A stretch of DNA of 64,000 bases, taken from Dryococelus australis (Eukaryota; Arthropoda; Insecta; Phasmatodea; Phasmatidae). The stretch is taken from contig CM057009.1 in assembly GCA_029891345.1 (NCBI GenBank), forward strand, positions 309,879,666-309,943,665, given 5' to 3'. The notes below the pieces were generated by a model. The model was not told where the DNA came from. It did no database searches and was given only the letters and a program-made list of their open reading frames with translations. This document shows, one piece after another, positions 56,583-64,000 of the stretch (positions are counted from its first letter, which is position 1; every line of letters starts with the position of its first letter). Made by a program: the position numbers and the translations under genes.

Positions 56583-58105
56583 TGACGCCGTCGGGTGAGA
56601 CACGAGACGAACAATGACACAAATACTTACTGGTAATTTGGGTACCAGCGGTGCTTCCCTATCACCACACTATTGAGACTCAGGGTTCTCAGGGATGCTG
56701 TGGGTTCTGTGTGTCCATCTCACCTGTGCGTACTTACAAACACGTAGGCAAGACTAAACTTTTACTAAACATCACTGGAAATAAACACTTAATAAAAAAT
56801 ATATGTGGCTAGGACACTGTCACTACTGAATAAAAGAGTTAAGTTCACTGTAGACTTGGTTTTATTGTTATTATGCGTACACATCAATGTGCCAATGAAA
56901 TTATGATTATCTCGGTCAAAACTAGCCAATTCCATTTGGGTGCTCCCCAGCTCGCAATTACTCTAGCACACGCCTAGATGGATGATCTCACTGAGGTGCG
57001 TGAAAGCACAGCCTTCACAAGGGAAGACGGCCGACAGCCGCTAGGGTGGACAGATGGTTTTTTCCCTGAAGACAGGACATGATGAATTACAAATGAAACC
57101 CTTATTACATATTAACACATGTGAATACTCAGCATCCCTAAAGCAAACTCGTCGGGGCTCACCCTCCAGCACGTGGGTAGTGTGGTGATGGCCTATACAC
57201 AAAGCCGGCTAGGACTGGAATAATTGCACCGTACACTAATTACAAAATTACATAAACCATAAAATGATACATGAAACAAGATGGAACACGAGATGAACAT
57301 TCACAATAAACACACACATGTGTGAAATCAAGTTTAGATGCCGCGGATGCCACTGAATGAAGTTCGTAGCGGACCACGTGGTGCAAGTGAAATTGCAATA
57401 TTTCTGTGTAGAAACGGCAAATTAAATTCAGACAAAATATTATTCTTGCTGAGAAAATTATTCTCTTTACGATTGCAGTGGTTACAGGCGTGTAACATGC
57501 CTGATGGTGGTAAAATCAAACATTACTGTGACCGCCTGGTCAAGTACAAAAAGCATCAATTCACGTGAAAAATACATTGAACCCTGAATAAAATTGACAT
57601 AAACCCTTAAATAAATTATTTGCACGTACGATACTATATAAGTAAGCTCATAAAATGCAATGATGGCGTATACAAATACTTGGCATCTGTCGGCCACGTG
57701 GTTATACGTGATGTTGCCGTAAAATATTCAAACACGAAAAATTACCCTCAAATACATACATAAAAACAAAGCCCTTAAAATTGAGCTTAGCAAAAATGCA
57801 GAAGTTACAATGAAACACCATAAACATAGGCGGATGGTGTCTGATACAAGTTGCACAGGTTGTGTGACCTCTCCAACATCTTTCTAGCCCTTCTCCTCGA
57901 TTAAGTTAAAAATGCTGCAAGGGCGCAAGAAATTAATAAATCGGAAGTATAATGCTGGGGAAAATGTCTGGCAAAAACGTATGTATGCAAAGGTTAACCA
58001 GTAAACTAAATTGACTATGGAAACCTAAATCAGTGAACAAAAGTTGTAGTGCGGTACATGACAGTGTCTTACCTCGCCAGAGGCAAGCATCACACGGACC
58101 TACCA
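56583..58105 (-). repeat. LTR-like sequence, minus orientation
   Basis: Inverted partner of 54,398-55,817. On the minus strand it begins TGGTAGGTCCGTGTGATGC at 58,105 and ends CCGACGGCGTCA at 56,583; about 100 bases longer owing to small insertions. No matching target-site duplication flanks it. Confidence 0.75.
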
Positions 58106-58874
58106 TGGCCACCTACGGGGTTCTCATAAGCGGAAGTGCTATGTACGCCAAGTCAAATATTTTACTAGTGAAAATAAAATGGCACAAATTAAATTAAGTA
58201 CTGTTTTGCATTTCTATAATCTTATGAATTTTCGTATTATTTTAGTGTCTCCTTATGACTGCGTTCATGCCGGAATATTAAGTGTTCTTAATCTCGGCAC
58301 TTTGAATTTTATAACCACATAATTTCAAATACTAACATACACTTTAAAACATTTCAAGACCTATTAAACCCTGCAAATACAATAGAACACAGTTTACATC
58401 GAAAAATAACATTTATATGAAAGTTCAAAATTATTGGCCTCTCTGCGCGTGTGCGGGACACGTGACACATGCGTGGTGAGCGCCGTCATGGACTCTAGCA
58501 CCACTGGCAGTTAGTCGGCATCAATTACTACATTTCTTTTAACTGAAAGGAAAGTAATTGCTGTCTACAGCCAATTCAGTTGCTGTTAATACATTGATCT
58601 ACTAAATACTTACTTGAAATATAATGCGAAACATTGGTCGTAACTCTTAATTCATACATGTTCACTGATCCAGCCTCAACTTCCGAAACACTAAAACTTT
58701 AGCAAAACATTTAGATGTCATACAGTCAAATTCAGGAAGATCAACAAATTGACACACCACCACACTACTGGCATTGGTCCACACTCCCAAAAATTAACAG
58801 CTCTACTGTTGGAATATTTATTTATTTTTTTATATATTTGTGTATGTTTTCTGGAGACTATTTTAAATAAACAC
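58106..58874. other. no gene recognised
   Basis: AT-rich DNA without recognisable frames. It leads into the 3' end of a LINE remnant on the minus strand. Confidence 0.45.
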
Positions 58875-59200
58875 TTAAATTTCATCACATCTCAGAAAAC
58901 ATTTCCTGATGATTATGTGGATTAGTACCAACAACTGAAATTTACATAGATTTTCAACATTTAACCAATGCAATTTTTATAACATTATTGATACTCTCTC
59001 ATATGATTGACATTCTTTTAAAACTCTTATTGCCTTGATTTTAAGTCTGTGTAACCTTTCAACATATGTCCTTAAAACTAAATACAGGACGCTAGACCAG
59101 TATATAAAATGAGGAAGGACAATACAGTTATAAAGAGTTAAAAATTATTTTGATAGAAAGTTGCTAACTCTTCTTGATGCCCTATCTTCCTCCTTACTTT
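58875..59200 (-). pseudogene. LINE (non-LTR) RT C-terminal remnant
   Basis: A minus-strand frame with two internal stops reads RVSNFLSK, then LYNCIVLPHFIYWSSVLY, RLHRLKIKAIRVLKECQSY and LHWLNVENLCKF. This order of blocks is the conserved region after RT in CR1/Jockey-like LINE proteins. The piece is far too short to be coding now and has different wording from the LINE at 60-63 kb. Confidence 0.7.
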
Positions 59201-59288
59201 TTTGCCTACATTCCTAAGGGAAGAGAGACTTATGAGATCGCTTTCCTGCCCCCCCCCCCCCACCCAGCTTTTAAATTTTTGAACACAG

Positions 59289-60070
59289 AGACTGAATTTC
59301 ACCAAACTTGGTATATGTGTATAGTACTTAGTATGGACACCTGACTTTTATATTTCAAAATGGCTGCCATTTTAAATTTGGGGTGAGATGACATATCTCA
59401 GGAACTATTTCACCCTATTTATGCCAAATTTTAGATTCTGCAGAGCATTGTGTAAACATAAAATTTTGTGATGGATATTTTTGTTTGTCCGCAATTTTGG
59501 GAAATAAATAAGGATTTTTCGTTCTATCTAAAAATCTATTATACCAATTCACACCCAATTTGGCAGATAAGTAATACTATTATAGGCCAAGTAAACAAAA
59601 GCAATAAAACTTTATTAGTTACTTACTTTCAAAATGGCAGCCATACAACTTGTTTTAGGTTTATTTGGTAGGACCTATATGCCATATCATTTAAACAATT
59701 TCAACCAAATTTTGTATACTGAAAGTATCTGTTAGTAGCATCATATATACCAACACATAAAAACTTTTGTTGGCTATTTTGAAAGATAGCACCTTAAGAT
59801 TAAATAAAGTTACTATGACATATCTTTAAAAAAGTATTGATTCATACCAAATTTAGCAAACAATTAGTACTCATGCAGGTGATGTTAATTAATATGTTTT
59901 AAGCATGCCAGACTCTTATTTTCAAAATGATGGCCAAAAAGCCATTTAAGCTTAGAATGCTATATCATCAAAATTATGTAATCGATTCCGACATAACTTT
60001 GTATTTTGGCAGTATAAATTACATATAGCAATAGTTTCTACACTGAGTTTATTTTCTTTCTCTTTTTGTA
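59289..60070. repeat. degenerate tandem array, about 140-bp period
   Basis: About five units share the order: TTTCA(A/C)CCAAATTT(G)GTAT, an AGTA(C/T)T motif, then TTTCAAAATGG(C)(A/T)GCCAT, then a GACATATCTC or CATATCATTTAA end. A run of C precedes the array near 59,250. It lies directly before the LINE; it could be its 5' region or an independent satellite. Confidence 0.5.
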
Positions 60071-60229
60071 AGCTAGCACCATGCAAATATATTTAATTTT
60101 ATGTCATATCCGAGGTTAGCGCTCTGAGACCTTCTCGGAAGGGGAGAGAAATGGAGAGGATAGCATTGATGAGGCTGCAGGGGTGGAGATAGGAGGTAAG
60201 CAATATAGGATGGTAAAGCAGAGTACTAG

Positions 60230-60938
60230 TATAAAGATAATGGTGGTGAACTGTAGGAGTGTGTACAACAAGCTGGAGGGCTTCTGGGGAATGGTTGAAG
60301 GATATGGGGTGGATATAGTGGTAGCTGTGGAGACTTGGTTGACTGAGGAAGTACTGGACATAGAGTGTAGGCAGGATAAGTTCACCATCTTCAGCAGAGA
60401 CAGGGATGGGAGAGGAGGAGGAATAATGGTGTGTGTAAGGAAAGGGCTAAAAGGGGCCGTAGAATGAGTTAGTGAGGATGTCGAGGTAATGGAAATTAAA
60501 TTGAGTGGTAGTAGAAATAGGAGTATTACTTTGCTGGCAGTGTATAGACCACCAGGACAGGGATGGCAGGCAATTGAGATGATCAAGGAGAGGGTCGATA
60601 GACTAAAGGACAGGCAGTGGGTTGTTGTAGCAGGGGATTTGAATATGCCAGGGGTGAAATGGGTAGAGGGTGCAGAAGGAATGGGTAGCATGATGCAGAG
60701 AATGGCAGCACAGTTAGTCAACAGAGGATTAGTCCAGATAGTAGAAACACCTACGAGATGGAATGAGGAGGGTGTTGGGTCAGTGCTGCATGTGGTGTTG
60801 GTCAGACCTAGGAATGCTGTAGTTGGTGCAATAGTATTGGATGATATAAGTGACCATCATATCCCGGTTGTGGAAATTGGGATTGGCAGGATGAGGGAAG
60901 TGCAAATGGCAGAAAGGTTGGTGTGGCAGTATGGGTGA
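60230..60938 (+). pseudogene. LINE AP-like endonuclease domain
   Basis: Frames 60,183-60,467 and 60,489-60,938 are in the same frame, split by one TGA at 60,465. Blocks: IMVVNCRSVYNKLEG, VAVETWL, GGGIMVCVR, LLAVYRPPG, VVVAGDLNMPGVKW, VETPTRW and SDHHIPVVEI. The usual Asp before LVL near the end is His (SVLHVVLV), so one catalytic-region residue is changed. The domain nicks target DNA for insertion. Confidence 0.85.
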
Positions 60939-61116
60939 GGAGACAAGAAGGGGGCAGAAATATTCCTGAGAGACAGGTTTAAAAATGGTCTATGAACGAG
61001 GGTGTAGAGAGGTTGTGGAGGGAGTTTAGAGGATTAATGGAGGTTATGTTGGAGAAATTTGTTCCAATGAAAAGGTTACAGACAGGGGAGATCCCCCATA
61101 TTATGGACAGGAGATT

Positions 61117-63019
61117 TTGAAAATTAAGAGGAAGTGCAGAAAATTACATGCCAAGTGGAGAAATGAAGGGATGATAAGATCTAAAGAAATTATTAAACAA
61201 ATGGGTAGTGAGCTTGAAAGGAAGTTCATACAGGCAAATAATGTATTTCTGGGGAACATGTTGGAAGAAGGAAAAGGCAAGAAATGGGGGAAATTATGTA
61301 GGTATGTTAGGTGGTTAAGGGGAGGAGAGGGAGGGATCCCTCTGCTAACAGGAAGGGATGGTAGGCATGCGACAAATGACCAAGAAAAATCGGAGATGCT
61401 GCAAGGACAGTACTTGTCAGTGTTTGAGGCAAAGGAGGGTTTGAATAGGGGGGCAAACTGGGTTCAGGGGGTGGTTAGTGAGTTTAAGATGAGGGAGTGG
61501 GAGATAGAAAAGGTAATTAGGGGTTTGGAGAGCTTAAGGCAGGGGGTCCAGATGGGATAGGAAACGCAGCACTAAAGTTTGGTGGCAGGGAGTTGGCAAA
61601 ATATTTAGAAGTGCTGTTTAAAAAGTCCTTAGGAGAGGGAAAGGTGCCACAAGATTGGAAGTATGCTATGGTGTTACCTACACACAAGCATGGAGAGGAT
61701 AGGGGGAGGCCTGGCAGCTACAGACCGGTGAGTCTCACATCAAGTACAGGAAAAGTAATGGAGAGGCTGGTGGTACAGTATGTGGTGAGGGTTATGAACA
61801 ATAGGAATTGGTTGGAGTCCCAGCATGGTTTCAGGAGGGGATACTCATGAGAGACTCAACTGGCTGGGTTATTAGAGGATCTGGTGCAGGTAGTTGATGA
61901 GGGGAAGCAGGTGGATGCCTGCTTCATAGATTTTGAGAAGGCATTTGATAAGGTGCCCCATGGGACATTGATGAGGAAAGTGGAGGCACTCATACCAGGC
62001 AGGAGAGTAGTGGAATGGATAGGGGACTTTCTCAGGGTGCGAAGGCAGAGGGTGAAAGTGGGGGAGGCAATATTGGAGGAAGGGGAGGTTACATCAGGGG
62101 TACCACAGGGAAGCGTGCAGGGTCCTTTTTTATTTACCATAATGGTAAATGACATGGGTTTGGGGATTAGGGGAAAAATCAGATTGTTTGCAGACAATTG
62201 TGTTGTATGTGCTCAGGTGGGAGAGGGGGGTGGAAATTTGCAGGCGGACATTGATAAGATATGGTTTTTTACCAGAAATATAAAATAAAGATAAATGTAA
62301 GAAAAACTAAGGTAGTGAGGTTCACAAGGAAGAAGATGATAAGCAGGGACAGGTACAGATGGGAGGGACAAGAGATAGAGGAAGCAGCAGAATATAAGTA
62401 TCTAGGGATTGTACTGCAGGGAGACCTCGGGTGGAAAAAACAGGTAGAGAGGGTGGTAGCAAAGGAAAGAAGGGCTCTGGGTATGCTGGGAAGGGTGCTG
62501 AATGGAGTCAGCTGTGAGGTGAAGGAGAAGGCATATGGCACAATGGTACGGCCAATGTTAGAATATGCTGCAGCAGTATGGGACCCGTATGTGGTGGTGG
62601 AGGTGCGAGAACTGGAAAAGGTGCTGAGAAAGGCAGCAAGATGGGTGAAGGGTAGGTGGAGAAGGCAGGGGCAAGATGGTGAGGAAGAAAGGAACTATAG
62701 GCCATCAGTGATGATGAAAGAATTAGGGTGGAGCTCATTGAAGGACAGGAGGAAAGTTGAATGGTGAGTCAGGATGTACAGGGTGGTGAATGAAGAGGGA
62801 GGTTGGGGAGGGCTACACTGCAAGCTAAGTAAGGGGTTGTTTAGAGGAAGAGGAAACAACAGTGAGAAGCTTCAGAGTGTGTGGAGGAGAACGGATCGGC
62901 GTAGGCATTCCATGCTTGTGAGGTCTGTGAGGGAGTGGAATGTGTTGAGGGAGAAATTGGTATCTGTGAGAGGGGTTGGTAATTTCAGGAAGGGAGGTGA
63001 AAATGAGGTGTTTGGGTGA
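61117..63019 (+). pseudogene. LINE reverse transcriptase and C-terminal region
   Basis: Fragments in three frames: 61,117-61,560 (pre-RT), 61,593-62,288 with one TGA at 61,848, and 62,261-63,019 with one stop at 62,765. RT blocks: YRPVSLTSSTGKVMERLV, QHGFRRGYS, CFIDFEKAFDKVPH, SGVPQGSVQGPFLF and the catalytic box LFADNCVV, where the second Asp of FADD is Asn. After RT come YKYLGIVLQGDLGW, LEYAAAVWDPY and a final WNVLREKLVSV-type block, as in CR1/Jockey-like elements. Confidence 0.85.
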
Positions 63020-63066
63020 AGGAGAGTTGAGAGAGCTCGCCACCGGGCAGTAGCCTAATTGCGAGT

Positions 63067-63083
63067 GTGTATGTATGTATGTT
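63067..63083 (+). repeat. (TATG)n tract near LINE 3' end
   Basis: Short tetranucleotide run about 45 bases after the last LINE stop codon. Such simple repeats often end non-LTR elements. Confidence 0.75.
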
Positions 63084-63133
63084 TCCCTTTGGCTGTTTAG
63101 CATTTTGAAATAAGTTACAACATGCAATAACAC

Positions 63134-64000
63134 TTTAAATTGATTTTTGCATGTTTGACCAAAACATCTCTCTCTTTATAGTTTCAAATAATTTGTTTGA
63201 TCCAAAAAGTCCCAACAGTAAATTAATTTCTTGTACTATTTCAGCTATTAAATCTACTGGAATTACAGGCCTCCAAAAATTATTGAATTGATAGACTTCT
63301 GCTGTTGATTATGTTGAAACAGCACCTTCTCCGGTGACAAACAATACATTCTGTGAATAACATCTTCTGGAGGTTTTGTTCGTAATTTTGTTTTAATTTT
63401 ATTATAAAATTTGTCGTTTTGTTGACAAATCTTTCAGTAGTCTCTAATTTTTTACTTGATTTAAGCGCATTTGAATGTACATTTGCTACAAGAAATTTGT
63501 GTGGATTTTTCTGAGGCTGGAGTAAATATGAAGCTCTGTTGGGAATTCTGCTAAGATAATCAACACATTCATTGTCTGAACCTGTTATGTATTGAATATC
63601 CAAATCATACTTTTGCAACAAAAGGCACCATCTAGTAAGTCAGCCTCCAAAAGTTCTACTGAGTTCGAGACAGGTCAAAGCTTGATTATCTATTCTTAAA
63701 ATGATTTTCTCTCCCAAAAGCAAATCACGGAACTTCTGTAATGCCCAAACAACAGATAAAGCTTCCCTTTTGGTAACAGTATAGTTTCTTTCGGCAGAGT
63801 TAGTGTGCGACAAGCCATTGCCACAACCTTTGCAACCTCACTATCATCTTTCTGGGCTAGATTTGCACCCACAACATATGCAACTCTTTGCCTTTTACAG
63901 GATGGTATATGACGTGTTCATGGAAAAAATAACTTCTTTAGATTTTCAAACGCGTGTTGGCATGACAATTTTTGCAATCTTCTCAGAGTAATTTTGGTAG
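63134..64000 (-). mobile_element. Gypsy element E6, RNase H and integrase start, partial
   Basis: Reading down from the window end on the minus strand: an RNase H block (NYTVTKREALSVVWALQKF, LRIDNQALTCLE) with a stop, then 63,280-63,621 with LQKYDLDIQYITGSDNECVD and YLSR (end of RNase H), then about 63,134-63,289 in another frame with WRPVIPVDLIAEIV and FETIKREMFWSNMQK, resembling the integrase zinc region without its His pair. The element continues beyond 64,000. It differs in wording from E1-E5. Confidence 0.75.

Larger units (their letters stand above)
60116..63090 (+). mobile_element. non-LTR retrotransposon (LINE, CR1/Jockey-like)
   Basis: Endonuclease and RT domains in LINE order, plus strand, with a (TATG)n tract near the 3' end. 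The copy has an in-frame stop in the endonuclease, three frame changes and a lost RT Asp. The 5' part (any ORF1) is absent or not recognised. Confidence 0.85.

Noticed and set aside
60116..60721. 201-codon minus-strand frame, Ser/Pro/Thr-rich
   Set aside because: Antisense to the LINE endonuclease.
1..64000. CRISPR arrays, rRNA genes, intact tRNA genes, operons
   Set aside because: No regularly spaced repeats of CRISPR type, no rRNA-like sequence and no well-paired tRNA were seen; the tRNA-like sequence at 5,105 has a broken T arm.

Overview
The window looks like nuclear DNA of an animal, most likely an arthropod or another invertebrate with a large, repeat-rich, AT-rich genome. The evidence is the lack of bacterial-style gene packing, long gene-free AT-rich stretches, microsatellites, decayed LTR (Gypsy-type) and non-LTR retrotransposons, foldback MITE-like repeats, and a decayed Polinton/Maverick-type DNA transposon or endogenous virus. 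The species cannot be named from the sequence alone.

Layout. 1-5.1 kb is AT-rich and nearly empty, with one candidate secreted-peptide gene (2,169-2,495, TATA box upstream, AATAAA downstream). 5.1-8 kb holds a tRNA-like SINE head, a 152-bp direct-repeat pair, a CCATCTTGGATT-rich repeat field and an (AT)n tract. 8-13.8 kb (minus strand) has a Gypsy element E1 (gag, protease, RT, RNase H). Directly downstream on the same strand is a Polinton-type integrase with a chromodomain-like tail, where a Gypsy integrase would be expected. 17.3-22.1 kb is a very AT-rich Polinton/adintovirus-like fossil: major capsid protein on the minus strand; on the plus strand a minor-capsid-like protein, a parvovirus-VP1-type phospholipase A2 domain, a small hydrophobic protein, an adenain-like protease and a short repeat protein resembling fibre repeats. 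22.1-30.05 kb is Gypsy element E2 (minus strand), flanked by about 1.4-kb LTRs; it has lost RT and RNase H but carries a cysteine-rich RING-like ORF. 30.05-32.95 kb is Gypsy element E3 (plus). 35.0-36.8 kb is another LTR plus leader of the E2 family. 38.4-43.3 kb is Gypsy element E5 (plus). 43.9-50.0 kb is Gypsy element E4 (minus), bounded by two LTRs of about 1.4 kb. 50.5-51.9 kb holds two candidate host exons. 52-54.4 kb has foldback MITE-like repeats and a duplicated unit. 54.4-58.1 kb is a pair of about 1.4-1.5 kb LTR-like sequences in inverted orientation. 58.9-63.1 kb has a LINE remnant (minus), a degenerate tandem array and a LINE with endonuclease and RT (plus). 63.1-64 kb is Gypsy element E6 (minus), running off the window.

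None of the mobile elements looks functional: all carry stops, frameshifts, deletions or lost catalytic residues. The host-gene candidates are weakly supported and unidentified. The most unusual content is the Polinton fossil with its fibre-like repeat ORF, the E1/Polinton-integrase junction, the RING-like ORF in E2, and the inverted LTR pair. All similarity statements rest on motif recognition by eye; no alignment or database search was run.
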